A stretch of 64,000 bases of DNA from Acidobacteriota bacterium (GTDB taxonomy: Bacteria; Acidobacteriota; Blastocatellia; Pyrinomonadales; Pyrinomonadaceae): NCBI GenBank assembly GCA_025463135.1, contig JAOAPY010000024.1, positions 186,001-250,000 on the forward strand. The letters are read 5' to 3'. The notes beneath the pieces were generated by a model. That model had not been told where the DNA came from. It was given only the letters and a program-made list of their open reading frames with translations, and made no database searches. Below, in pieces: positions 1 through 9,400 of this stretch (the first letter of the stretch is position 1; each line of letters opens with the position of its first letter). The translations under genes were made by a program, and so were the position numbers.

Positions 1-275
1 TCTGCGTCGCTGGCTGCGCTCTTGGCGGCTTCCCTTTCCATGGGTTCCAGGCGAGCTCGACGTTTCTCAGCCATTATCTCTTCGGCAGCCTTCTGCGCGG
101 CAATAAACGTCGCCGGAAGTTTGGACGCAAGGCCTTGCAGTTGTACCTCAACGGTCGCTACCTGGCGGGCATTGCGTTGCACTTGTCTATTGGTCTTAAT
201 CAAGAAGACTGCAAGGCCGGCAAAAATAACCGGCACACCCAGTAAACCGATGAATAACTTATTGCGAATTTTCAT
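1..275 (-). CDS. N-terminal part of a membrane-anchored protein, cut by window edge
   Basis: The minus strand is open from an ATG at 275 to the window edge, giving 91 residues. The start is supported by an AAGGAA ribosome-binding site about 8 nt upstream. The protein begins MKIRNKLFIGLLGVPVIF, a short positive N-terminus followed by one hydrophobic segment (about residues 7-26). After that comes a charged, Ala/Glu/Arg-rich helical stretch that may form a coiled coil. The layout fits an inner-membrane anchor with a periplasmic helix, as in sensor kinases, chemoreceptors or secretion adaptors, but too little is present to choose a family. A plus-strand frame over the same bases looks like a shadow. 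Confidence 0.6.
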   Translation of the reverse strand, partial: MKIRNKLFIGLLGVPVIFAGLAVFLIKTNRQVQRNARQVATVEVQLQGLASKLPATFIAAQKAAEEIMAEKRRARLEPMEREAAKSAASDA

Positions 276-355
276 CTTCAATTCCTTTTGTGAGTTAACA
301 CCTCGATACTGAGGATGCCGGCACCAGGGAGCAATTCGCGCCGGCGAATTAGTCC

Positions 356-1162
356 TTACCGGTGATCTGGTGTAGCGCGGAATTCATATACAAGATTGAC
401 GATAACTCTAAAGCCATCGGCTTCCCGACTTAATCCGAGAGGCACTCCGACACCAAACTCCAGATCTCTCGGAAGTTTCCAAACAATTCCGGGCGTAAGA
501 TAGAGATTGCTTTCCCTGGAGCCTTTGCTCCAGCTGATCTCATTTGTGAAACGCGCTCGGCGGTAGGGAACAAACATGCCGCTGTTCCATTCGACTGTCT
601 TTTCATTTGGACTCCCTTCGTCAAGAGTCGATCGAGTTATCGAGCGGGCAAAGCTAAGTCCCAACTGACTAAACAATTGCAACCGCGACAGCCTGGGAAA
701 ATCTTTCGCGAGGACCACGTACGGTTCGTATTCAATCTTGCGTTCAGAGATTCCTTTCTTTGCACTCGCGGCGGGTAAGCCAAGTTCGAATCCAACGGCG
801 CTGTGGAAATTCGAGCCATGTATATTCATGAAGCTGTATTTTGTGCCAAGACGTACGTCGCCCGAGCCGTGCGAAATCAATCCACCAACCGTTTGTTTGC
901 GGGCAAAGGATTGCCATTGCAGATCAATCTGCCAGGAATGACTTAGACCATACTCGAGAGTCAGATCATTCGAGAACTCCTTGTTCACTTTGCTGAAGGT
1001 GAAAACCGAAGTCAGCTGAAATGCGCCCTTCTCCTGCGGGTAAACCAGTTCCGTTTGAAAGACGCCCTGGAGCGGTTGGTCGCGTTTGTCCTGCGCCTTC
1101 ACGCGTGACGCATAGCTTAGAGAAACAGATATTGCGACTGTGATGAAAAGAACTTTTTTCAT
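356..1162 (-). CDS. Outer-membrane beta-barrel type protein
   Basis: The protein is 268 residues from the ATG at 1162. I chose this over the upstream in-frame ATG at 1201 because a GGGAG site sits 6 nt before it and it starts a clean signal peptide (MKKVLFITVAISVSLSYASRVKAQ, cleaved after KAQ). The mature part is rich in alternating hydrophobic/polar strands with aromatic girdle residues. The ending (VIVNLVYEF) has the aromatic last residue typical of barrels, followed by a short tail. The pattern resembles the phenol-degradation MetA-like or transporter-type barrels of unknown substrate. It is probably an outer-membrane pore or structural protein. No operon partner is visible, and the next gene downstream begins after an 80-nt gap. 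Confidence 0.6.
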   Translation of the reverse strand: MKKVLFITVAISVSLSYASRVKAQDKRDQPLQGVFQTELVYPQEKGAFQLTSVFTFSKVNKEFSNDLTLEYGLSHSWQIDLQWQSFARKQTVGGLISHGSGDVRLGTKYSFMNIHGSNFHSAVGFELGLPAASAKKGISERKIEYEPYVVLAKDFPRLSRLQLFSQLGLSFARSITRSTLDEGSPNEKTVEWNSGMFVPYRRARFTNEISWSKGSRESNLYLTPGIVWKLPRDLEFGVGVPLGLSREADGFRVIVNLVYEFRATPDHR

Positions 1163-1536
1163 TCTGTTCTCCCGGTTAGTATTGAGGTTAAGGGAAGGCA
1201 TACGATTGTGCAGGTAATAAGTGGTTGTGGTGGGGTTTCAGACGGCGGCCCTGACTTAAACTGGAGCGCAACTGACTCGGGAAATCCGTCGGGGAGCCAA
1301 GCAGTATGTGAATTGAACCATCGCCTTAGTAGAATCCGGGCGAGGCTCCTCAGAAATGAATGAACGAAGTTAAGCCGGGGATGGGGCGAAAGAGGGCACG
1401 GCCTGTACAGGCCGCCCGGTCCAAAACGAACTTTCCTGTCAGTCCAGCTGCCGATCGCGCTGGCTCAAGGAAAGGTAAGCAATGGGCGTGCCCAGTGAGC
1501 GCGACTTCGCGGAGAGCCTGCACCGGTTCAAATTCG

Positions 1537-1780
1537 AGTAGTGCTCCATTAAGGTGTTGCAAAAAAGGGGAACGGTTCGAAGGCAATGAGGTCAGTACCA
1601 CCTGCGGAAGCGGGTGGGTTGTCGTTGGAGCAGCAATAACGCCGAGAGGATCTGGTTTGCCCAGCGATCTTGTTCGGGAGCAGACCCACCCGCTACCGCA
1701 GGTGGTACTGACCTCATTGCCTCGCAGTAACTCGCCGGGCAGTCCTTTCTTTCTCAGCAACACGCTAACGGAGCACTACT
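1537..1780. repeat. 244-bp foldback (MITE-like) element with nested inverted repeats
   Basis: This sits in the 640-bp stretch (1163-1804) between the barrel and ThuA-like genes. Inner arms at 1581-1619 and 1684-1722 match as inverted repeats at 38 of 39 positions; their core reads GTCAGTACC and CCCACCCGC. Outer arms at 1537-1560 and 1757-1780 (AGTAGTGCTCC...GTGTTGC) match at about 21 of 24. The 64-nt centre (1620-1683) is unpaired. A degenerate copy of the inner arms lies at 61490-61580, so this is a dispersed family. The right end stops about 10 nt before the ThuA ribosome-binding site. Open frames on both strands here mirror one another because of the palindrome, and I do not call them genes. 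Nothing else was seen in 1163-1536. Confidence 0.8.
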
Positions 1781-1804
1781 GAAACCTAAGGAGAGCATTG
1801 AGCA

Positions 1805-2734
1805 ATGAATAGGACCTTCAACATGTCTGCCTTCAAGGCCCTTAAGGCCTTAGGCATTGCAGTGCTCATCTGCTGCTCCGCGCTTAACGTGAATAGCCGC
1901 ACCCCGAAGTTCAAAGTCGTCGCGTTCTTTACCGCCAAACAGGATCCGGCGCATATCAGCTTTGTACACGAGGCCAACCGCTGGTTTCCTGAAATGGCGG
2001 CGAAATACAATTTCACCTATGACACCACATCCGATTGGCAGAATCTGAATTCAGACTTTCTTGCCAAATATCAGGTGGTTATTTTTCTGGATACTCGTCC
2101 AGAAGATCCTGCACAGCGAGCTGCGTTTAAGGAGTACATGGCACATGGCGGAGCCTGGATGGGCTTTCACTTTGCCGGCTTTGCACTGACATCAACGCCA
2201 CCTTCAGCCTATCCGGCCGACTGGGACTGGTACCACAACACCTTTCTCGGGTCAGGCTCATACGTCAGCAACACCTGGAGACCTACGTCGGCGATTCTAC
2301 GCGTCGAAGACCGCGGGCATCCGGCGACTCGTCACCTGCCTGAAACTTTCAAGTCTTCACCAAACGAGTGGTATCGATGGGAGAAAGATCTGCGACAGAA
2401 TCCCGACATAGACGTTCTGCTGTCCATAGACTCAACCAGCTTTCCGCTGGGCACCGGGCCAAAACAGAACGAGATCTGGCACAGCGGCTACTATCCCGTG
2501 GTCTGGACGAACAAAAACTACAAGATGCTCTATCTCAACATGGGCCACAACGACATTGACTATGAGCACAAGTACGACAATACCAACAAGACGTTGTCAT
2601 ACACGTTCGACAACACAATTCAGGATCGACTGATAATCGACGGCTTGCTGTGGTTGGGCAGGAGAGAAATAAGAAGGTGCGTTAAAGGAACTCCTCCGAT
2701 CCCGCCGCTTCAACAACCGCTATATCCGCACTAA
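1805..2734 (+). CDS. ThuA-like domain protein, exported
   Basis: This is a 309-residue protein. An N-terminal hydrophobic segment (about residues 8-31) looks like a signal peptide or anchor. The body has the ThuA fold pattern: KVVAFFTAKQDPAHISFVHEA near the start, a strand VVIFLDTR, a glycine turn HGGAWMGFHFAG, and a C-terminal WHSGYYPVVWTNKNYKMLYLNMGHND. ThuA domains belong to the glutamine-amidotransferase-like (class I GATase) superfamily and occur in sugar-utilisation and secreted glycan-related proteins; the exact reaction is unknown. AAGGAG lies 11 nt before the ATG, and a second in-frame ATG at 1823 is possible. The gene stands alone, its upstream region ending in the foldback element. 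Confidence 0.75.
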   Translation: MNRTFNMSAFKALKALGIAVLICCSALNVNSRTPKFKVVAFFTAKQDPAHISFVHEANRWFPEMAAKYNFTYDTTSDWQNLNSDFLAKYQVVIFLDTRPEDPAQRAAFKEYMAHGGAWMGFHFAGFALTSTPPSAYPADWDWYHNTFLGSGSYVSNTWRPTSAILRVEDRGHPATRHLPETFKSSPNEWYRWEKDLRQNPDIDVLLSIDSTSFPLGTGPKQNEIWHSGYYPVVWTNKNYKMLYLNMGHNDIDYEHKYDNTNKTLSYTFDNTIQDRLIIDGLLWLGRREIRRCVKGTPPIPPLQQPLYPH

Positions 2735-3018
2735 TTTGCCGACCAACTCATTTAACAGGGGAGACGTGTTTGAAATTGCTTTGAGGAGCAGGATTAATAG
2801 AATTTTGAAACCGATGGAATGGACTAAGGTCAAGACTTTGAGGGGTAACGTTCTTGCGCGGCTAACACCGTAAAAAAGTTTCCAGGAGGTCTGCGCACTA
2901 AAGCTAATAGTGACTCCCACTCGCCGCTCTGCGGCGACGGCAGGTGCGCTTGGGCGCGTTGCTGAACGCGCTCTCCGTGGTGTGGCCAGGGAAAAACCCA
3001 ACTCTGTCTTAAGATCAT

Positions 3019-3573
3019 TTAGGCGTTGTCTAATACCGCTTCGACATCGATGGCGATATCAATCTCATTACTGACGACAATCCCGCCGCGGTCCATTGTA
3101 TCCTGCCAACTGACTCCAAAGTCCTGACGATTGATCTGAGTGGTTGCCAGGAAACCCGCGCGCGTTCGTGGTCCCTTGTTAACTCCATCCTCCCACCAGG
3201 GCGTCGCCCACTGTCCCAGGTAGCGAACATTCAATGTGGCCTTACGAGTAACTCCCCGAATCGTCAAATCGCCTGTGACTGCATAGTCGTGCTCGCCTTT
3301 GACCTCAACTTGATTGCCCGCGAAAGTCATCTCCGGATAATGCTCCACATCAAGAAAGTCTGCGCTGCGCAGATGGTCGTCGCGTTCCTTCACTCCCGTC
3401 CAGATTTCCCTGGCATCAATCTGTACTTCCAGGGAAGATTTCTCCGGACTTTCCAGATCAAACTCGAGCGTGCCGTGAATGTTTTTGAAGTGTCCGCGAA
3501 CGTAGGTCACCATCATGTGCCGTGCGCGAAACTCGGCTGCGGTATGTCCGGGCTCGAAAGTCCATTTAGCCAT
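3019..3573 (-). CDS. YceI-family lipocalin-like protein
   Basis: The protein has 184 residues from the ATG at 3573, chosen because GGAGG lies 8 nt upstream; the ATG at 3591 has no such site. YceI features are clear: MAKWTFEPGHTAAEFRARHMMVTYVRGHF at the start, FDLESPEKSSLEVQIDAREIWTG, the DDHLRSADFLDVEHYPEMTFAG block, GDLTIRGVTRKATLNV, and a C-terminal NRQDFGVSW. The family forms an extended beta-barrel that binds polyisoprenoids or amphiphilic lipids; its physiological role varies (stress, isoprenoid carriage). No signal peptide is visible, so this copy is probably cytoplasmic. The 284 nt between it and the convergent ThuA gene hold only short palindromes such as CCGCTCTGCGG. Confidence 0.88.
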   Translation of the reverse strand: MAKWTFEPGHTAAEFRARHMMVTYVRGHFKNIHGTLEFDLESPEKSSLEVQIDAREIWTGVKERDDHLRSADFLDVEHYPEMTFAGNQVEVKGEHDYAVTGDLTIRGVTRKATLNVRYLGQWATPWWEDGVNKGPRTRAGFLATTQINRQDFGVSWQDTMDRGGIVVSNEIDIAIDVEAVLDNA

Positions 3574-3670
3574 TGCTGAAGCCTCCGTCAAATATTGAAT
3601 TCATCATTACCTTTCTCCACAGTTTACTCTACCGTATCATGAATTTCTCCCTGCTGTTTCCGTTACTAAC

Positions 3671-3747
3671 TCTATCGCAACCCCCACGGGCGGGACGCCC
3701 GTGCCACACTCTATCGCAACCCCACGGGCGGGACGCCCGTGCCACGC
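3671..3747. repeat. Two tandem copies of a 38-39 bp palindromic repeat
   Basis: Two copies (3671-3709 and 3710-3747) begin TCTATCGCAACCCC and each carries the self-complementary core CGGGCGGGACGCCCG followed by TGCCAC. They differ by one C in the run of C. A third partial start (TTATCG) follows. It lies in the non-coding stretch 3574-3785 between YceI and the DoxX remnant and resembles a REP-type intergenic repeat. Confidence 0.85.
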
Positions 3748-3785
3748 TTTATCGTCTTCCCACGCGACGAGTGCTGTGACGACTA

Positions 3786-3900
3786 AAGAACGATCGCCAT
3801 CAAGGGGCTTCCACCGACGATGAAGACGTGCGTCACAACAGCGCCGACCATAATACCGGCGAGCATCAGCACGGCCAATCTCCTCTCGCTTACCGCTTAT
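3786..3900 (-). pseudogene. Remnant of a DoxX-like membrane protein (C-terminal part)
   Basis: Directly downstream of the MarR gene the minus strand reads AVSERRLAVLMLAGIMVGAV and then VTHVFIVGGSPLMAIVL before TAG at 3786-3788. The arrangement (hydrophobic helix, G-A-V-x-T-H-x-F, then G-G-S-P-L and another helix start) is what I know from the second half of DoxX-family four-helix membrane proteins. Only about 37 codons remain, an in-frame TAA lies just upstream, and there is no full N-terminus. A GTG at about 3863 preceded by GAGGAG could start a 27-residue peptide, but a decayed gene is more likely. MarR-DoxX pairs are common, so this may be the lost regulatory target. Confidence 0.5.
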
Positions 3901-3903
3901 GTC

Positions 3904-4392
3904 TCACGCCGTACGCTCTTCTTCATGTCGTTCTGACGCGCCGGCCGCCTCATAGCCGATCTTCTTCAAGAGGACGATGAGCGTCTTGCGCTCCGCCCTG
4001 GTCAGCGAGGCGGACGTGAGCCTTTCCATGTCGGCGGCGTGATCGGCGTAAATGCGCGTGATCAGTTTCCTGCCGCCCCTGGTTAAATGAACTATCCTTG
4101 CCCGCCGATCGGTGCCGTGCGCGCGCCGCTCTACCAACCCCTTCGTCTCCAAACGGTCAACTGCGACGGTGATCGAGCCGCTCGTCAGCAAAACCTTTTT
4201 CCCAATCTCATTAACGGGAAGCGGGCCTTTGTGCAGCAGGGCTTCGAGCACCGCGAAGTCGCTCCCGCACATCTCCAACTCGGAGATGCTCTTTTCAGCA
4301 TAGGCCTGAGCCGCATGCGACGCTTTCCACAACACCAGAAAAACGTGAACACCGCTTCCGCCCGTCAATGATTCCGGCTTCCCTGTTTTCAC
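3904..4392 (-). CDS. MarR-family transcriptional regulator
   Basis: This is a 162-residue winged-helix regulator. It has the MarR layout: an N-terminal dimerisation helix (KASHAAQAYAEKSISE), CGSDFAVLEALLHKGPLPVNEIGKKVLLTSGSITVAVDRLE as the helix-turn-helix, then KGLVERRAHGTDRRARIVHLT as the wing with its D-R-R-A motif, and C-terminal helices. Such proteins usually repress their own operon and neighbouring detoxification or redox genes and release DNA on binding a phenolic or oxidised ligand. The start is a GTG at 4392, because no ATG lies near the domain start and only a weak AAAAGGT precedes it. A palindromic site 12 nt upstream (4405-4420) fits autoregulation. The gene below it is a DoxX-like remnant. 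Confidence 0.9.
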   Translation of the reverse strand: MKTGKPESLTGGSGVHVFLVLWKASHAAQAYAEKSISELEMCGSDFAVLEALLHKGPLPVNEIGKKVLLTSGSITVAVDRLETKGLVERRAHGTDRRARIVHLTRGGRKLITRIYADHAADMERLTSASLTRAERKTLIVLLKKIGYEAAGASERHEEERTA

Positions 4393-4404
4393 CTTTTTTT
4401 AGTT

Positions 4405-4420
4405 ACCTTGATATCAAGAT
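4405..4420. promoter_or_regulatory. Palindromic operator, probable MarR binding site
   Basis: The perfect 12-bp palindrome CTTGATATCAAG (4407-4418), extending imperfectly to ATCTTGATATCAAGGT on the minus strand, lies 12-27 nt upstream of the marR GTG. Size, symmetry and position match operators of MarR-type dimers. The proximity to the start codon implies that binding would block polymerase at the promoter or start site. Function is inferred. Confidence 0.65.
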
Positions 4421-4681
4421 ACTTCGTATTAAGGCAGGTGTCAACCCGCGCCGTATTGGTTCGGGTTGCTGTGGTTGCGTAAGAGTAGTTGCAGGACCTG
4501 TAGCGGTAGCGACCGAATCCTGCGTTGATCTCGAAACGGTGTTCCGTCTTGACCCCCGGCGAGACTTCGGAAAGAATTCACTGAGCGATTGATTGGTTAG
4601 CTGGCCAAAACCATTGTCGGCCGGATTTAGAGTTGCCAAGACGGCGAACGAACCTGTCCGCGAGGCCTACGATCCCCAGGC

Positions 4682-5338
4682 TTGGGATTGGGGGTTACGT
4701 CATCGCTGCTGAAACCAAGGGAAACACCTCTGCAAAACGTCCCGCGAAAAAAAGAATGGGTGCTCACGGACCAGGCCTTTGCTGGGTTGCTGGATTGGCT
4801 GGATGATGGCACGAATTCGCGCGGGCAATCGTATCTGGATCTCCGCCAGCGCCTGGTCGCGTACTTCGATCGGAAGAACTGCCGCGCGCCGGATGACCTG
4901 GCAGACGAAACCCTGAACCGCGTAGCTCGCCGCCTGTTGGAAGAGGGGGCCATCGTCAGCGAAACCGCGGCCCGTTATTGTTACATCGTCGCTCGCTTTG
5001 TGTTTCATGAATACTTGCGCGGGAGCAATGATGAGGTCGCGCTGGATGCATTGCCGAGTGAGGTCGCCGCAAGCCATTCTGCTGTCTCCGGATCAGATGA
5101 TGAAGGCGTACGTCGCGAGCAGTTGCTAAGTTGCCTTGACCAGTGCACTGAACAGTTGGAGCCGGCGCATTGCGATCTGATCATCCGTTACTATCACGGC
5201 GAGCAACGCAGCAAGATAGAAAATCGAGTCACCCTGGCGCAACAACTCGGGATAACGATAAATGCGTTGACCATTCGCGCGTGTCGTATACGCGATAAAC
5301 TGGAGGCCTGCGTCAGGGAGTGCGCTCGTAACGAATGA
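4682..5338 (+). CDS. Sigma-70 family (ECF-like) sigma factor
   Basis: This protein of up to 218 residues has a region-2-like helical block (LDLRQRLVAYFDRKNCRAPDDLADETLNRVARRL, about residues 54-88), a variable linker, and a region-4 block (LEPAHCDLIIRYYHGEQRSKIENRVTLAQQLGITINALTIRACRIRDKLEAC, about 160-211) with a helix-turn-helix. It would direct RNA polymerase to a dedicated regulon. The start is uncertain: the longest frame begins at a TTG (4682) without a clear ribosome-binding site, and GTG at 4760 would still keep both regions. The gene is followed 51 nt later by a membrane-spanning anti-sigma-like protein and then by a TPR-CHAT protease, all on the same strand. Confidence 0.75.
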   Translation: MGLGVTSSLLKPRETPLQNVPRKKEWVLTDQAFAGLLDWLDDGTNSRGQSYLDLRQRLVAYFDRKNCRAPDDLADETLNRVARRLLEEGAIVSETAARYCYIVARFVFHEYLRGSNDEVALDALPSEVAASHSAVSGSDDEGVRREQLLSCLDQCTEQLEPAHCDLIIRYYHGEQRSKIENRVTLAQQLGITINALTIRACRIRDKLEACVRECARNE

Positions 5339-5389
5339 AATGTTTTTGTCGGTTTGTCTAACAGGTTTGGAAGCAGTGTGTGAGTTCTA

Positions 5390-6373
5390 ATGAGCGAAAC
5401 GAGCTACAACGAACAAGGGATGGCCGATTATCTGCTCGGTTCTCTACCCGCGGTCGAAACTGAGCGATACGACGAATTGAGCGTTGCTGACGATGAGTTT
5501 GTGGCGGCGCTGAGCGCCTGCGAGAAAGATCTGGTTGACGCTTACGTGCAGGGAGAACTTACCGGACGGACGCTGGAGCAGTTCACATCACATTATCTCG
5601 CTTCGCCACTCAGGCGAGACAAAGTCGCCTTCGCGCAAGCATTGCAGGTTTTTGCGAAACGCACCGCGAGCGACGTGCGACGCAAAGACGCAACCGATGG
5701 CGCTATTAGCCGAGGATGGTTCTCGCCGGCGAGCAGGTTCCTGGCGCGGCGACCGGCCTTGCAATGGGGACTTGCCACTGCCGTACTGGTCCTGCTGACA
5801 GCCGGCGGCTGGGTTACGATCGACAATATGCGACTCCGTCAACAGATGTCTGAGGCGCAGATCCGGCGAGATGAATTGCAACTGCGCAAAGATGAGCTGC
5901 AGCAGCAACTGGAAGCTCAGCACGCAGCGAACTCGAGAGCCGAACAGGATCTTGCGCAAGTGCGCGCCGATCGGGAGCGTTTGGACCAGGAATTGAAGAA
6001 GCAAACGCAGCCGTCACCACTACACGCCCAAACGAGCATCGCTTCCTTCATTCTTACTCCAGGGCTGCGTGGCGCCGGACAGATTCAGTCACTTTCTATT
6101 CCGCCCGGCTCCGCTCGAGTGGCGTTGCAGTTGAACCTTGAACCTAATGTCTACCAGTCTTACCGGGTGGCTTTGATCGATCAATCTAATCATCAAACGT
6201 CGTGGCGGAGTGGACAACTCAAAGCCCATTCTGGAAAGAAGGGCGAAGTTGTCAGCGTCAGTTTTTCCGCTGGTCTGCTCAAACCTCAAACCTACGTTCT
6301 GCAAGTCTCTGGCATCTCCTCGAACGGCAAGATCGAAGTGATGAGTGACTATCCGTTCAAAGTCGTGAAATAA
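5390..6373 (+). CDS. Membrane-spanning anti-sigma-factor-like protein
   Basis: This 327-residue protein has an acidic N-terminal domain (about 1-118: MADYLLGSLPAVETERYDEL, resembling the start of anti-sigma domains), one transmembrane helix (about 124-144, LATAVLVLLTAGGWV) and a charged coiled coil (about 147-205, with repeated RRDELQLRKDELQQQLE). It ends in a beta-rich domain (about 215-325) that would face the periplasm. No HxxxCxxC zinc motif is present, so if it is an anti-sigma it is of the zinc-free type. Position right after the sigma gene supports that role: hold the sigma at the membrane until an outside signal leads to release. The immediate downstream neighbour encodes an exported CHAT protease, a possible trigger. 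Confidence 0.65.
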   Translation: MSETSYNEQGMADYLLGSLPAVETERYDELSVADDEFVAALSACEKDLVDAYVQGELTGRTLEQFTSHYLASPLRRDKVAFAQALQVFAKRTASDVRRKDATDGAISRGWFSPASRFLARRPALQWGLATAVLVLLTAGGWVTIDNMRLRQQMSEAQIRRDELQLRKDELQQQLEAQHAANSRAEQDLAQVRADRERLDQELKKQTQPSPLHAQTSIASFILTPGLRGAGQIQSLSIPPGSARVALQLNLEPNVYQSYRVALIDQSNHQTSWRSGQLKAHSGKKGEVVSVSFSAGLLKPQTYVLQVSGISSNGKIEVMSDYPFKVVK

Positions 6374-6419
6374 TAGCGCCTCAAATCCGACAGCCAATCT
6401 GGCATCATCGGGGCGCGAT

Positions 6420-9400
6420 ATGTTCAAGCGAATCGTCGATCACGCACAACCAAAGATATCGACCCGCATAAGTCTGCGGTTTGTCGCGCTGTTGCTCACC
6501 GCGTTCGGAGCCCAAGTCGCTCACTCCACAAGCGCAATAGCGTTCGCAGACGGACCACAAAGTCTGCCGGCAGCCACGGCACTTGAATTGGGCAAACCCC
6601 TTGAGCGTGAAATCACTGGAGGACAGACGCAGAGTTATCAAATTACACTGGCCAAAGATCAGTTTGTCGATGTCACTATTCAACGCCGCGGGGTCAATGT
6701 TGTCGAGCAATCCTTCGCGCCGAACGGCAATTTGATTGCGAGGTTCGCCTCAGAATGGCGACCGGAGGTTAAGGAGACTGTAGGATTTGTCGCTGAAACA
6801 GCAGGCGCGTACCGGCTGGATGTCAAAGCGACGATTAGAGGCTCCGTCGGCCGCTATGAGATTCAGATCGGGGAAATTCGCTCGGCGACTGAACATGATC
6901 GCTTGCTGGACGAAGCCCACCGCCTCAGCACGGAAGCTTCCACCCTCGGAACGGCCGGAAAATATCAAGAGGCGGCTTCATTATCAGTGCGAGCAGTTGG
7001 GTTAGCTGAAAAAGCTCTGGGGCCGAATGACGGCTTTGTCGGCCTTCTGCTTAATGAGTTGGGATCCTACCAGCGCAACGGGGGAGAGTATGCGAAAGCT
7101 GAAGCGACACTCCAACGCGCGCTGGCCGTCAATGAAAAGGCGCTGGGCCCGGACCATACGCAGACAGCTGACTCTCTGAATCGGCTGGGCTTGGTGTACC
7201 GAGCGACGAACGATTACGCAAAAGCAGAGCGGCTGTTGCGGCAATCACTGGAGATTACCGAGCGAACCCTGGGCCCGGAACACCCGAGAGTGGTGGTGTT
7301 TCTGGACAACCTCGAGGCGGTTGAGTTCGACCTGGGGGATCTGACGCAAGCTGAACATGATCTCGAACGCGCATTGGCGATTGCCGAAAAAGTACTCGAG
7401 CCCGATAACGTTGACAAGGCGCGCTTACTCAACAACCTCGGGAATCTCTATCGCGCACGAGGCGACTACGCACGGGCCGAGCCACTATTGCTGCGAGCGC
7501 TGGCACTTTACGAAAAGAAGTTCGGTCCGGAAAATCCCAGGGTCGGTGACACCCTGCAAAACCTGGGTATCATCGCTCGACAAAGAAAAGACTACGCGCG
7601 GGCCGTGGAGCTGTACGAGCGCGCTCTGGTGATCAGAGAAAAGACGGTCGGGCCTGAGCACGCGAATGTCGCCGCGCTGCAGAATAACATCGCCAACATC
7701 TATCACGCCGAACGCAACTATGCGAAGGCGCTGGAGTTGCAACAACGCGCGCTCAGCATCGCTGAAAAAGCCGTCGGGCCATATCACGGTCTAACGCTGA
7801 CCTTACTGGCAAATATTGCCAGGACTCATATGGCGACGGGCGACATCGCCAGCGCCATTCAATTTCAGACCCGGGCGGAGATGGGCCAGGAAGTTGCGGT
7901 TGCTTTGGATTTAGTGATCGGCTCTGAACGTCAAAAGCTTGCTTACATCGACGATCTCGCGGAGTCTTCCGCGCGCACCATCTCTTTGAATCTCAGCTTT
8001 GCGCCGAATGATCAGGGGGCAGCTAACCTGGCCACGCTTGTTCTTTTGCAGCGCAAAGGACGCGTCCTTGACGCGATGTCCGACAGCTTCACAGCTCTGC
8101 GCCAACGATCCAATCCCGCAGACCAAAAACTGCTTGGCCAGTTGAACTCAGCCGTAGAGCGGCTCGCCAAGCTAGCGCTCAGCGGGCCGGGAAAAATGGC
8201 GCGTGAAGAATATCAGAAGCAACTCACGTCGCTGGAAGAAGAAAAAGAAAGACTTGAAGCCGAAGTCAGCGAACGGAGCGCGGAATTTCGCGCGCAATCA
8301 CAGCCAGTGACGATTGCCGCCGTCCAGGCTGCGATTCCCAACAACGCCGCGCTGATTGAGTTCGCCACCTATCGTCCATTCGATCCCAAAGGGGTCAACT
8401 CTGACGAAGCCTTCGGCAAACCTCACTACGTCGCTTATGTCGTGCGTCATGTAGGCGCAGCTCAAGGAAAGGACCTGGGTGACGCCAAAGCGATCGACGA
8501 GGCGATTGGTGCATTGCGTCAGGCCTTGCGCGATCCGCAGCGAAGCGATGCGCGCGAATTAGCGCGCGTAGTCGACGAAAGCGTAATGAGGCCTATCCGT
8601 GAGTGGCTGGGCGATGCCACGCAACTGCTCGTTTCCCCCGACGGCGAATTGAATCTGATTCCCTTTGCCGCGCTCGTTGATGAGCAGGGACGCTTTTTGA
8701 TCCAGCGCTATTCGCTTTCATACCTGACGAGTGGGCGGGACCTCCTGCGTATGAAAATTGCGCGCGAAAGCAAAAGCGGGCCAATCGTCTTAGCCAATCC
8801 ATCGTTTGGCGAAACTAACGAGTTGCCAGCCAAAGCAAACTCAGCCACAAGTCCGTCTAAAAGCAAGACCGAGCGCCCCAGCGTTACTACGGGACAGGAC
8901 CTGTCCCAGGTTTATTTTGCCCCGCTAGGCGGCACGGCGCAGGAAGCCCGCTCAATTCAGTCGCTGTTTCCCGACGCCAGCTTGTTGATCGGGCCCCAGG
9001 CCACTAAGGCTGCGCTCGAGCAAACCGTCGCGCCGCGCGTACTGCATATCGCCACACACGGGTTTTTTCTCGGAGAGCCGGCTACAGTCAACAACCTAAC
9101 GCGCAGCATCAACGCGACTCCTAACGTCACCAATCCGTTATTGCGGTCAGGCCTCGCCCTGGCCGGCGCCAATCGTCACAACGTCGGCGGTGACGATGAC
9201 GGAATTCTGACGGCGCTCGAAGCCTCGAATCTCAACTTATGGGGTACGAAGCTGGTGGTCTTGTCCGCCTGCGATACCGGAGTTGGCGAAGTTCGCAACG
9301 GTGAAGGCGTTTACGGATTGAGGCGCGCCTTTGTAATTGCGGGAGCTGAATCGTTGGTGATGAGCCTCTGGCCGATCAGCGATTACAGCACGCGCGTCTT

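Noticed and set aside
22-312. Plus-strand frame of 96 codons at the left edge
   Set aside because: The minus strand carries a better gene with a ribosome-binding site, signal-anchor and helical protein sequence.
1350-1782. Two overlapping frames of about 140 codons on opposite strands
   Set aside because: They mirror each other because the region is a large palindrome; no ribosome-binding site or domain.
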